Shown here: positions 46,353 through 58,502 of the stretch, piece by piece | Layout of the letters: every line of letters starts with the position of its first letter | Position numbering within the stretch: the first letter of the stretch is position 1 | Source of the DNA: Synanceia verrucosa | Taxonomy: Eukaryota > Chordata > Actinopteri > Perciformes > Synanceiidae | Length of the DNA stretch: 64,000 bases | Direction: 5' to 3' | Assembly: GCA_029721515.1 (NCBI GenBank) | Contig: CM056567.1 | Location: 3,454,007 to 3,518,006, forward strand | Notes under the pieces: model-generated | The model's input: only the letters and a program-made list of their open reading frames with translations | What the model was told of the DNA's origin: nothing | Database searches by the model: none | Made by a program: the position numbers and the translations under genes

Positions 46353-48751
46353 CTACACTGGTATGTTGTGTATCCCCAACCGGAACACATCGTTTGTGCA
46401 GGCCCATGCACAGTTCTGGGACTTCAGCATAAACACCTGATGAAAGGCCATCGGGGGATCATCATCCACCTGTTGCAGAACAAAAATATGGCAGTTACTG
46501 ATAAGCACCATGTTGACAAACTGCAACATAAACTAAAGCAGAAACATCCCACGGGGTTTATCTTCTACCATGCCTGCAATATTCAAAGAATTAAGATTGT
46601 TAAGCAAGGCAGCTGTTCAGTTTATAATAAAAAATAATTTCAAATCTAGTCAAGAAAATGCTTGGAGGCAAGTAGCAATGGCAAACACATGGAGCAGGTC
46701 ATTTTAATTCTTTGAGTGTACAAAACACAAATTGCCTTGTGCCAGCATTTTTTGGCCATTCTGAGTCATATTTCTAGACCCACAGAATATTTTGTACTAT
46801 GATTCTGAAAACACTGAATAGCTCAAATGAAAGAAGAGACTCTCTATTCCATAGGGGAGCACAATAATTATTGGCCAGACAACTATCTGCCTGTCATTCC
46901 AATAAGTCTGATATCATAAAAATACCCCAAATAATATATAATACATATTTTTGTCAGCACTACAGTGTGGGTCATCTTTTTATTCAAGCGCTCCCACTCA
47001 TACATGAGACTTGCAGCTCGTGCTGCGTTCAAGTGGCGCCCGTATGATAGGGAAAAACAACTTTCTGACAGGAAAAATTCATTTAGGATACTCCCTCGTG
47101 TCGGAAACCAACTCGTCAACTCTGCTGCCTTCACTTGACATCAATGTCTTATTGACAATATGTTATGTTAGCCATTACCCAGTGTGCTACACAAACCATA
47201 GAAATATGAACATAAAAAGGTCGGGAAAATGACTCGCAAACCGGGAACTTCCTGCACCAGTGAATGTAGCACAGTGTGCATACATTTGTAAACAGAGAAC
47301 ATGCCGTCGGTAGTGTGGGACTTTTAAGTTTCAGAGGAAGACAGTTTGCTCTATATTTGTAATAAATGTTCCAAGCAATTTCTGCGGGGAGGGAAAAAGA
47401 GCACAAGCTTTAATACTTCAAACCTGAAAGTCACCTGAAACATAACCACCGCTTCGACAGAGTTCAGAAAGCATGAGGATGGAGGATTTGTTTGAACTTG
47501 TGGAACACACTTTTTCACTTTGTATTTTAAATCTTGGTGCAAAGCATTTCAGTTCTAGAGGCCTTTATGTTACAATATCAATAAGTAATGCACCTTATGT
47601 CAATAGATGTTCATCTGAAAAACCAAATAGTTTTGTTTGATATCTTTGAAAGGCTTGCTATTAGTTTTTCATTTGATTAAAAAAAGACCATCTACATTTA
47701 AAGAGTCAAAACGGTTTTTGATTTTGTTAATAGTATTGATGTCATGATATATCTTATGTCCACTTTTGCTCATTAGTCTTTAGAAGTTCTATTAGACGCT
47801 ATTTTCACCAATAAGACCACTTTTTTTTTCCAGATACCAATTGTTTTACTCCACAGCACCTTACACTGCTCTATTTAAGCGGTTGAACAGATTTCACTTT
47901 AACCAATGTTCATTCATAGTACTGACAATGCTGTTTGTAATTAACAACACAGCCTCTTTCACATGAACCCAAAATTAACAGAGCCAGTTAAAAACCAGCT
48001 AACAGTTCTCCAGCACGGTTAATGCTGGACTCAGTGAAGCAGGGTAATATAAGCTTGCCACAGCGAGACTTGAGCTGACAGAGTCAAAGGAAATCAACAT
48101 TGTGCCAGCTCACCTGTAACTGCCCAAACACCATGATGAGGATACAACTGTCGATCGTGGGTTGGAAGTCTTGTTCTGTGATAATGTGCTTAATGCGCTT
48201 GAAAGGCAAGCTCTGTGGATTGGGAACAATAGCATATATTAATTAAGACACAATAACACACACAAACAAATAAAAACATGCCTGGACAGGAAGCTGCCAG
48301 TGAACGTCTGGCCTTTTTCTGTTACTTCTAAACTGTTAGGAAAGCTTTTTTTTGTGATTAATACAAAGGGTGCAAGAAGAAGCAATGCTTACTAATAATT
48401 TGCTGGCGATGGCCTCTCTCCCCTGAAAGGGTGAACCCTCCCATGTCAGGCAGGCTTGAGCAGACTAAGAAAAACAAGATACGTTTACATCGAATACATT
48501 AACACAATATTTGTTTTAACCATAAATCACAGTATTAAAAACATAACTTTCAACTCTATCAAGTGTGATGAAATTTGGTTTGCCAGTGTTGACACCACAA
48601 GTGTTGCTAAACAGGCAATAATTAAATGGACACAAGACAAACTTACATATAGGTTACCCAGTCCTGCCCTGTTGGTGTTATCAAACTGGTTGTAATATTC
48701 TTGGACAAAGCCCTCTCCAATCTTTTGCCATATGTCTTTCTCACAGGCCAT
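46353..48751 (-). CDS. nutf2: Nuclear transport factor 2
   Basis: Four coding exons on the minus strand: 48751-48647, 48464-48393, 48212-48114 and 46469-46353; 393 bases, 130 aa (human 127). It is a small homodimer that carries Ran-GDP into the nucleus through FG nucleoporins. Recognised strings are MACEKDIWQKIGEGFVQEYY, ACLTWEG (Trp43, equivalent of the FG-binding Trp41), SLPFKRIKHIIT, DSCILIMVFGQL, VDDDPPMAFHQVF (acidic residues that contact Ran) and WACTNDVFRLGIHN. The ATG is the first codon of its exon, directly after the ttttacag acceptor, so the 5' UTR must come from an upstream exon, perhaps near 49.6-49.75 kb. Divergence from the human protein is considerable, so a fish-specific NUTF2-like paralogue is possible. 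Confidence 0.93.
46695..46865 (-). repeat. Dispersed repeat shared with 63720-63846
   Basis: Located in the last nutf2 intron. The stretch cagaatattttgtactatg through gaaagaagagactct matches the reverse complement of 63745-63830 almost exactly, and its end (ttaattctttgagtgt) resembles the TTAA-type end at 2270. It is an unclassified element. Confidence 0.75.
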
Positions 48752-48899
48752 CTGTAAAGCTTTAAAAGAAAAGAGCAGACACACAAAACACCTTGTAAGC
48801 ACATTCATGTTTTGGTCAATACAGTAATGTAAACAATCCACACATGTTGAAACAACACACACCTCAGGGTTGATCACTTTAAAATAAACACTATATAGA

Positions 48900-50250
48900 T
48901 GAATGGACCTGGATCCGTGCTTTTATGTACTCTAGTTAGGATTAGTAGTCACTCCTTTAGTTACACAATCATACGTCCTTCACTGATGACAGAGAAAAGA
49001 CTCAGACTTATGTATTGATAGGATCCATTAATGACAAAAAAAAACACAAGAAATTTCATTGAAAATTTCTTAGAAATCTATTCTGCTGCAGGTTACTGAG
49101 GATCGATCAACCCCGCTGTCTGTTGTGAGCCAACATTTAGTTCTCAACTAGACTTAATGATATGAGACAATACTGACTGTGGACACTTTCGCTTTCGTTC
49201 ATAGGTGACCTCCATCATCTGACTTGAGATGTAGCTGACAATAAACCATTTAGACATGTACGTTACAGATTAATTCCATTAATATTAATCGTCTCTCCGG
49301 CTAATGGACGCTGCAGCAAATAAACAAGTCGAAAAACGTCACTATCACCTCCCGCACGCTGTTTTATGTTATTATGGTTGACAACGGCAAGCGGTGAGAC
49401 GTTGGTTGACGCTTAAAGCCACAGTGATGTTGACGGGCCCTCGACAAAGCTTAGAGGCAGATCCAGACGGACCAGAAGTTAACCAAGCTAGCTTGTGACG
49501 CCAGCTACTCCACCGCCATAAGTTATAGCTAACGTTAGCACACTGATTTGCCGTTTCATACGTCGCTGTCTCTGTTTTATCTCGGTTTGACTCGTCTCAA
49601 CGAAATCATGTCACTACAACAGGACATTCTGTTGTTGTTGAGAAGCTTTACTCAACCAGTACATTACCGTTTCCGTTAATTTTAGCTCACTTTTTCAATC
49701 AGCAGACGAGCCAGCGTGGAAACAGGTCAATTCAGGCTGAAGGGGTTCCCGCTTCCTCCGCGTGATGACGAGGGTGGGACGTCACTTACAGCTGACCAAT
49801 GGAGGCCGAAATATTCTTATTATTTGGCCCTGGGTTAGGCCTGTCAGGAAATTAACTCAGGCTGAGTTCACCCTGTCAGGAGCTCCTGGGAAACTCTCGC
49901 GATATGACTGAAGTTTTGAGCTTGAAAAAGTGGCAAACATTTTATATTTTCCTTTGAATAAATGGCTGAAACTACAATAGTGATTGAGCCCCTGGCCCGT
50001 TGATGAGACATTAGAAATACAGATTAATTCAAAATAGCATGCAAGTCTTAACAAACACCAGTAACAGGAATTTAATTTGTAAAAAAAGCTGTATTAATTA
50101 GATATACATTTATTTTATTTTAATTATTTCCATTTATTTTATCCATTTTGCTTTTATTGTTTTTAATTGCTTTTAATTACTATCTATTGAAAAAGCATTT
50201 TGGGTTGCTGAACAGTTGTTGTAATTATAACAAGTATAATGTGGAGAATG
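48900..50250. other. nutf2 upstream region and spacer
   Basis: Contains the presumed nutf2 promoter and 5' UTR (GC-richer around 49400-49790) and, from about 49995 to 50100, a segment matching about 52640-52735 downstream of bloc1s4 (agaaatacagattaattca, acaccagtaacaggaat). No further coding exon seen. Confidence 0.55.
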
Positions 50251-50257
50251 TTCTTGA

Positions 50258-50340
50258 AAGCCCCCAGCAGGGCTCCAAGCTCTCCCTCTGCCTCTGCTCC
50301 ACCATCACACTCATGTTGGCTCCCACCATCTTCAAAAAGG
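50258..50340 (-). pseudogene. Fragment of bloc1s4 exon 4
   Basis: About 83 bases match 53376-53470 (plus-strand ccaccatcacactcatgttgg versus ccatcacactcacgttgg), with the VTQ segment of the exon deleted. It is joined directly to rrm2b-derived sequence and cannot encode a protein. Confidence 0.8.
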
Positions 50341-50364
50341 TCTGCAGGCTAGATTCAGGAAAAC

Positions 50365-52160
50365 AGGTAGCTGTACAGCAGGCAGGCAAAGTCACAGTGC
50401 AGGCCCTGGAGAAAAACATCAATATATATGTCAGAGTAGTTGATATGAAGACAGAAAAGAACAGTCTTACTGTGTTCATATGTAAACTGTGCCCATATTT
50501 ACCTCCCAGTGGAAGTATAAATTCAAAACAAGCACAAACAGCTGTTACAGTACAGTAACCCAGAGTGAACTGAAGGCCTGAAAGAACTTCTAAAATGTGT
50601 CACACAAAATTGACTAATAGAACCAATGTCAAGGGCAAGATTTCTGTTGTGTAATTTAATGTGCTGGAAGATGTCATGAATAATATAAGTTATGTTGAAC
50701 TAAGCTGCTGTTAGTTTGTTTGTCTTTTTTATTATTTCTTTGTGTGCTGCTGTCTGTTACTTTTGTATTTTATGTTGATGAGTGCTGTAAAAACCAGAGT
50801 CAAATTCCTTGTATGTGAATACAAATACATCCACAAAAGACACAGTTCTCAAACCTGAGGGTGAAAAGTGTCAAAGCTATTAACCACAGATAATGGGAAG
50901 CGCCTCTTATTATGTGATTTATGATGTTTTGAATGCTGTAACTCACCAAATGAGGATTTGTTGTCATTTATCCACTGGAGGGCCCAGTCTGCTTTTCGTC
51001 TCACACAGGGCATTGTTTGAATGGCATTAAATAAGTAGTCCCTGAAAACCACAAGCAATACAAAATGACCTACGATAGCTCAGGGCATATAGCATCAGCA
51101 TAACAAATACATGAATTATGAACACAAACATACCCACATGTCCTAAATAAAGAATACATGAAGTTCTGTTGATATAAGTTGGCCATGAACTTCTTGCCTA
51201 GTCTGTGTTTATAGCAAACCAGCTGCAACTGGGAATTCAACAGAAATCAGCCTGTGGTGAACAGGTGCAAGTCTTTTATCAGTTTGTTTTCTGAATTTTT
51301 TTTTTGATATTTTTATACCATCAGTTGCCACTGAGCACCAGATGGGAAGAAAAGAAACCCCCAAAAATGTTACCCTGGTACTTTATTTTATTTGATTTTA
51401 AAGTGTCAGCTGCTCTGGTGCCATTGGTGCCTGTTGTAGATTTGTCAGGAAATGAAGCAGGCAATCCGACAGAAGCACGACAAACATGTTAGGCTGGTAC
51501 CCCTGGAAAAGAAGCAGAAAACATGGGAGTAAAACCCCTCACCACGTTCTCATTGACGATCCCATCACTTGCCGCAAAGAAGGCTAAGACATGGGAGATG
51601 AAGTGTCTCTACTCTGGTTTCAATCTGTCCCAATGTGCTTAGATCCGCCTGAAAGACACAGTGTCAACAGTACTTCTTGTTTTTCCGGTGAAAACAAACT
51701 GTGCTGTTTCTTTTAGTTTTGTCATTTGATAAGCAAACACTAACGCTGTTGGCTTGTATGATGTGTCAACACAACAAACAAAAGACAGCACTGTTGAATT
51801 TCTAATTTCTAATTTCTAAATTAGAAATCAAATAAATAAATAATAAATACATGCATATTATTTTACTTTTAAGATACCCATCAACATATAAAGTAATGAA
51901 AATGAACACCTCATTTAGCAGCTACAATATTAACAGGATGTTTTCATTTATCCATCCATCCATTTTCTACCGCTTATCCTCACATAGGGTCACAGGGGGG
52001 CTGGAGCCTATCCCAGCTGTCACCCGTATTCATTTATGCACCATTAAAATAAAATGGGCTATTCTGAAAAATTAGTACTTTAAGTATATATTGATGCTGC
52101 AACTTTTACACTTTTACCTGAGTAAGATTATTAATGTGGGGTTTTTACTTATAGAGTTTT
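50365..52160 (-). pseudogene. Broken duplicate of rrm2b (parts of exons 7, 5, 3 and introns)
   Basis: Colinear with about 42500-45190 but heavily deleted. It holds a piece of exon 7 (50365-50411), a vestige of the exon 6 edge (about 50840-50865), an intact exon 5 (51041-50947, same length and splice sites as the functional exon), and exon 3 (about 51655-51537) carrying a deletion and a premature stop. Exon 4 is replaced by unrelated sequence. Intron 1 sequence follows to about 52160. It is a non-functional relic. Confidence 0.88.
51952..52027 (-). mobile_element. Truncated tRNA-SINE tail with target-site duplication
   Basis: Only the ccatccattttctaccgcttatcctca...ggagcctatcccagctgtc end of the SINE family is present, between two copies of ttcatttat. 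The paralogous rrm2b intron 1 site (about 45045-45058) has a single tcatttatgc and no insert. Confidence 0.75.
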
Positions 52161-52556
52161 TTTTTCAATCTCCCAGCATTGAAATCTTGCAAATTGGCAC
52201 ATTTTTAGGGTTAGTGTAGGTCATTTGGGAGAGAGTTTTGCAAGAGATTTTTTCAATCCACACATCTTACCTTATAGAAGCAACACCAACTGTGCCATCT
52301 GTGAAACTCCAACAATACCCAAGACTAACTACAAAAGACTAAACTAATAAAGGATCGTGTCAGAAAAACATGTCTCAAATAAATCTTTAATGATTATTTT
52401 AAAAACATAAACCAATTTTTACGTGTAAATGAAACAGCTTTCTGAACTATTTTGGCAAACAATGAATCAAATAATAAATTGTAGGTCCAGTTTTTGCAAA
52501 ACTCAACTCACAGCTCCACCACTGGCAAGCTTTCATCAATGCATCTACAGTGTGCT

Positions 52557-52562
52557 TTTATT
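52557..52562 (-). terminator. Candidate bloc1s4 polyadenylation signal
   Basis: AATAAA on the minus strand about 580 bases past the bloc1s4 stop codon. Confidence 0.45.
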
Positions 52563-53135
52563 TAAAAGGTGCTATCAAATTTGTAGCCCCATATCAATGA
52601 GGCCCTTTTTGAAATGGAAGACATTAAATGCTCGACTGTGGTGAGAGATTAGAAATACAGATTAATTCATAGCGTGCAGGTCTTTATAAACACCAGTAAC
52701 AGGAATGTAATTTATAAAAAAAGCTGGATTAATTCTGTATGTAACATATCTTAAGGGCTTTACAGCTCCTTGTATTGTACCTTGTTTACAGTGTCCTATT
52801 GGCAAGTGGGATGACTTTGTCCTCCTGACTTGTCATAAATCCAACATCTGACATCTCCTCAAAAACAAGACTGACAGAAATAAGACCCATTTAGGCACTT
52901 TTAAAATCATTTGCTACAGCTCAGTGCTTGTTGTCGTCAGGAAAATGACACAAAACTTCAGAATGTCTTCCAGCACTTGACTTCCAGTGACTTTGTTCAG
53001 AAAGGCTACTATTGCTTTGTTGAGGCCTCTGCACCAATAGATCCTCTTGCAATGGATGGCAGTAAAAGTTGTCTCTATATAGTTTCACCCAACTGGCCTC
53101 TGAGGTTAGAACCAAGTGTTAGATGTTCTGGCGTG

Positions 53136-55604
53136 TCACTGCTCTGGCTGTGATGTGAAATAATCGTCTGTCCGGAACACGCTGGGGATCTCTTGGCGCT
53201 GATGTGGTGCTAGTCTTCTTGGGCTGGCTGGTTTCTGCAAGCGAACGGACACAAATGAACCTTAAATATCCGACAGCATAGCGTGGAATAGAATTCTAAC
53301 AATGGCTTTGCAGGATGACTACAAATCCACAAGTACATTTAAGAAGCCTGGGACGCTCATTGTGCGGAGGATCTTCTTGAAAGCACCCGGTAGGGTTCCT
53401 AGTTCTCCCTCTGCCTGCGTGACCTGCTCCTCCATCACACTCACGTTGGCACCCACCATCTTCACAAAGGCCTGCACGAAAATCAAAATATTATGAAGTC
53501 TTATTTCAGATAAACCCCATTCAAGACAGTTCAACATTATACTTACAAAAAACTAAAAGATTGGTGAAAAGTGTTCACGTGACTCAGATATTAAAAATAT
53601 TAAATTGCTGTAACACATCTGTGACATTTTTTTTTGCTGTACTGTAACAATGACAGCCAAGCGCTGTATGAAAACAATGGTTTCATAACGGTGGGTGGGT
53701 TGTGAAGCACTACCAGGATTTGAAAACAGGAACATACTGTGCCCCATGACCCGTGTTTACTTCCATTACTGGAAGTACAAATGCTCAGCTTTTAAGATTA
53801 TATTGTTCATATTCATAATATCTCTGAGTTTCTTCTCATGTGGATATTTTTCTTATTTGTATGCAGTGTTTTCAGTCATAATTAACTATGTCACATCATA
53901 GATTCTGTGGTATACTCTGTGTGCATTACAAAACCAAGCAAAATTTTTCTGTGGTATCATTTCTTTAGTGCCGAGCATTCAAATATACAGAGTTAAAATG
54001 ATTGCGTACCTCTAACTTATCAATTCTTCTATATATTTGTCTCATTTCCTCTGACTTCTGCTGGATTTGAGGTAGGTTTTCATTCACTATCTGGGAGGTA
54101 TCATTACGGATCTAGAGGGAAAAAAAAACACAAAATGATGTAAGACACAAATCTGTACTATATTTAATTAAAAAAGAATGCATGCATAAGATTTTACGGT
54201 ATTGCACCATGACTTGGCTTACCATATCCAGCATTCCAACAAACTCATCTACTCTGGTCAGCATTTCGTCTAAGCTCTTGTCCAAGCACATGATCTAGAG
54301 GAGAAACCATCAAAAGAAAAGTGAACACACTCATAGAAACCAAAGCTACTGAAAGTAAACCATATGAAATGGGGCTTCTATTACTGTTGCACATGTATGT
54401 TTAAGCTGGAATTCAAATAAATGTCTTTAAATTGAGTGAGTAAGGACCACGGGGCTTAAACACAGGGGCCTTTGTCTGTCAACAGAGCCAGCCAGATAGC
54501 TCATCTTCCTTATAAATTGCCTGGAAATCACGCATTTCCAATTAATGCCAAATTCAGGAGTGACGATAATGTGATCAGTCGACAGTGCAGACAGCTGCCT
54601 CCTGAAGCTGAACACAGGTGACATTTTTGTTGTCATTTCAGCCATTTGTGTTTCTGATAGTACATGCAAACTAGCTTTATTTGAATGGAGAGTCACATGA
54701 CTTGAGAGTAAGCAATTTGCTCGTGACTTCACTTGGATTTTGGACGTTAAACTTGTGAGAACTTGATAAAGAACTTGACAAATAAATTGGCATTGTAATA
54801 CAGTGCACAGTGGGGCGTGTCCTCATTTTTTTTTGACAATATAAATCTATCTAATAGCACCCAATCACTTTATATAACAGGTGATACCACATGCTATCAC
54901 AGGTGAATGTGAACACTCTGCTGTGGTCCACCACAAATAGAGGGAAACATGCAAATATCAACCATCACAACTGACTGTGACCGTGCCACGGTGACGACAT
55001 AACAGTCACACTTCACCGAGATAACGCCATGACATCTTCTGGGTTACTTGCGACGTCAGAGCCAAGGGTTTACATTATTTTTTAAAACAATTACTTTGCC
55101 CCATCTATGGTATAAATAATACCCACATCGGTTTAAAGAAGCCATACAGCGACGCTGAAGCAGTGACGACCAAAGTTACTTCAGTGTCGCTTAGCAACCA
55201 CTTCACTTAGCCGTTGGTCAGTAGCTGCAGTGCTAGCTGAAGCAGCTAGTTAGTCCACAGAGTGTTTAAAAGCTACGAGCACTCACCTCTTCTCCGGCTG
55301 TCGCCTTGATGTAGGAGGCGTAACTGAGGGCTGCGTGTCTTAACACTTCGTCGTCCTGCTCCGGGCGGTGCTGGTCGGGTGTCCCGGGCTCTACCGCCTC
55401 GTTAAGGCTCGGGCTTTGGGAGATAACGTTAGCCGCTGCGCCAAAGCTGGGGCTCTGCGACACGGTGCCGCTGCTGGGGATTTCGCTCACCATGGACAAA
55501 CTGCTCGCACTCTGGGACACGATGCCGCTGTCCCTGCTTATCTCGGCGCTGGACTCCTCCAGAGGAGACAGCAGGCCCACCCTGTCAGCCCGATGATGGT
55601 CCAT
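53136..55604 (-). CDS. bloc1s4: BLOC-1 subunit 4 (cappuccino)
   Basis: Five exons on the minus strand: 55604-55287, 54294-54223, 54111-54010, 53471-53337 and 53234-53136; 726 bases, 241 aa (human 217). It is a subunit of BLOC-1, which sorts cargo to melanosomes and other lysosome-related organelles. The N-terminal 90 residues are Ser-rich with repeated SGIVSQSAS/GTVSQSPS strings. The conserved core reads LDEMLTRVDEFVGMLDM, then EEMRQIYRRIDKLEAFVKMVGANV and EEQVTQAEGELGTLPGAFKKIL, predicted to be helical/coiled coil, with the C-terminal VFRTDDYF motif shared with human. The Met chosen is the only one before the conserved region with an intact frame. The human gene is, to my knowledge, intronless; this one has four introns. 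Confidence 0.93.
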
Positions 55605-55689
55605 GTCGCCCGTCTTTCTGGTCCAGAGTCACTGCCGTGTTTTCACCCTGTCAACTGACCGGGTCACGTGTGTCGTGCAGCCGATGGTG

Positions 55690-57984
55690 GCTGGTAAGGG
55701 TCAAACAGCACAGCCGCAATAAAGCGTTACCATTGTTTTCTTTAATCCAAACACACAGGTTTTTGTTTTGCACCAAGTGATGTACTGCCCTAACTTAGCA
55801 GTATTGGTGATTACAAATATATATTTATGTTTCATATATTTTATTTCATATTTACTTTAATTTATATATATATTTAAATGTATATTTTCTATCTATCTAT
55901 ATATGATTGAAATATAATTATTGTTGTTTTCCATGAATTTACTGATTTACAACAAAAAAATCATATCCGAAAAAATATCATGGGACATCATTTTGTAATG
56001 AGATGCCAAATTACAGTTATTTACTGTCATTCCTGAAGAGAAAAAATGTGTTTTAATGGTTGTATGTTATTTTTGATTACTTTCACACTTCTCAGAGAAT
56101 TCCAGTGTTCTGGCTCAAATTTAGGTCTAAAAAAGGTGAATTCAGTTTAAATTCCTCACTCCTGCTCAAAATTGTGAAGAGTAGTGAACTCAGTGAGAAA
56201 GAAAGAGCCTGAAGTAAAACACTTTACTAAACCTAACCACCAAACACAGGAGGATAGTCACAAACTATGCTATGCTATAAACACATGCAATTGGGACAGA
56301 CAGTATAAACAATGTCTAGAAGCAAGCAAAGCCTTGATATGACAATAATTGCCAAAAATAATAAAATGCAGATGTCAGTAATTGTTGTTACAATCTTGGC
56401 CAGCAGATGGCAGCCAGAATTACTGCATGGCAGCCTGATGTGGAGGCATGTGCCATTGGATACCAAACTTTATCCTATGAGTTCATCACACCTTTCAACA
56501 TAAAATACACAACTGTAGAACCATTTATTTGATGTACGCAATGATTCAGCCTCCATATAGAAATTACTGTAATGTCCAGGTAAAAGAATGACATGAAAAA
56601 GATCTGTGATGAGTTTTAATAGCATGTTAAATGTACTTATTTTAAATTTGTTTTAGCCCTTAAAGTTTGTCAGCTTACTTTTCAAACACAAAATTCAGCT
56701 GAGCATCTGTGTCACATGTGAGGAGCATCGATCGTTCACACAGTGGTGCCAAAACTATGTCAAACCTCAGTGACCTACTAAACATGCACATCTTCTGTTG
56801 CTATTTACCTTTATGCTTCATATGTTTTTCATGATTTAAAGTCTGTGTCAGTGACACTGATAGCAATATTATATATGGGTCTGCCAGTACACTGAAATCT
56901 GCTGCTGATTACAGCCAAAAGATACCAGCTGGACGTAAATGATTGATTGGCTGTTGGAGCAGTGTGGCATCTTGAGTAAACACAGGAGACAAACATTCAT
57001 TTGCAGAGAGGTGAAAGGAGTTTGCTGCTGTTGGAGGGTCTCTGACCGAAAGGACAAAGCTGCTGCATGACCATGTTGAATATGCTGGATGGTGATAAAG
57101 ACTGTTTGAAAACTAGAAGTCAACCTTCAGATATCCCCTCCTCACTATGTGATGTCTAGAGCAAATTATTTCGGGATGAAACTTGACCTACATGTCCTAC
57201 CCAGCCTGCCTCCAACAGGCATGGACTTGTTGCAGTAAACTGCAGAATCAAATGGAAATGAGGTTAAAGTGATAAAAGTTCTCTCAATGCCTCTTAATTA
57301 TTCATCATCTTTACATGGTCATATTATCAGTAACAACAATTTGATCTAGTTTCTGTGGGCGCTGGGCTCAAAACATCCTCATGGTTTTACTGTGGCTTGT
57401 TATTTCCAGACAAAAGCAAAGTCACACCCCTTCACATTTTGTGGTTTTACATTCCTCGTCTACAGATGCTGCTGTTGTCAAAGAAATTGGGATGTCAGCC
57501 TCTGTTGACTGTCAGCAGCGAGTCTAGAGAAGAAGTGTCTGACTTGTGTTTGTGAATGTTTTATTTGGTTTAAACCCAGCTGAGTTGACCTGAAAGCATA
57601 ATAGGATGTCACATTGTATTTGTATTTCAAACAAACCTGCATCTGTTGTATGTTTAGTAGACAAAGTGTTTCTTTGCTTCAAACGTTTGGTGAAACAAAT
57701 CAAATTATTGTAGATTTACTGTTTGCATCCAGAAATAAGTGTCTAAGTTATATTAATATTTTAAAGTGACATTCATTTTAGAAATTGTGTCACAAATTTC
57801 CATCTGATCATGTACTTTTTGTATTTTCAGTTCACTGATTATATATATCACTATTTTCACTTTTTAAAACGATAATTTAATTTAAGGATCTACATTTTTT
57901 AAATTACACAGCGTAAAGTTTAAAAAGCCGTAAATGCAACTGTTGAACCAAACATCACATTTCTAGTTTGCAGACTTAGAATAA
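55690..57984. other. Intergenic stretch, no gene seen
   Basis: AT-rich DNA between the bloc1s4 promoter and the pard6 3' end, with short TA-rich runs near 55815-55900. No exon or known element was recognised. Confidence 0.5.
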
Positions 57985-57990
57985 TTTATT
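57985..57990 (-). terminator. pard6 polyadenylation signal
   Basis: AATAAA on the minus strand about 510 bases past the pard6 stop codon. Confidence 0.5.
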
Positions 57991-58502
57991 GGAACAGATA
58001 CAAGGATTTGATCAACAATCAACAATGCATAAAAGAACAATTAAAAAAAATCATACTCTAAACAGCATTTATCAGAATATAAGAAATATAGATTTACTCT
58101 TTAAAAACGTCCCAAGTTGGTCCCAGTAATAAGAATGAAAATTGTCTTAATAAAAGTGGTCACTAACAAAAGACATTATTAGGCTGTAGGCACATTCAGA
58201 ACTCTAGGATACAGTGGACTCACCTAAAAATAGTTATTTGTTCTGATGCTCATTACATACATACGTACAAATCTTTTGATTTAAGACAAAGACAAATTTA
58301 AAAAAATACAGGAAATATATACAATGCAGGTTCCTTGATTCCAATTATCAATTATCTTGTAAAAACAAACAGAAGTTAGAAAATTATTATCTGATAAAAC
58401 ACACTTATTTATCCGGTCTGCTGTTCCAGTTTAAGTCTCTGAGCAGTTGGGATGTTTCTGTCCGTCTCTCTGTGTGTGTTTATGAGTACTATACTGCTGG
58501 TA

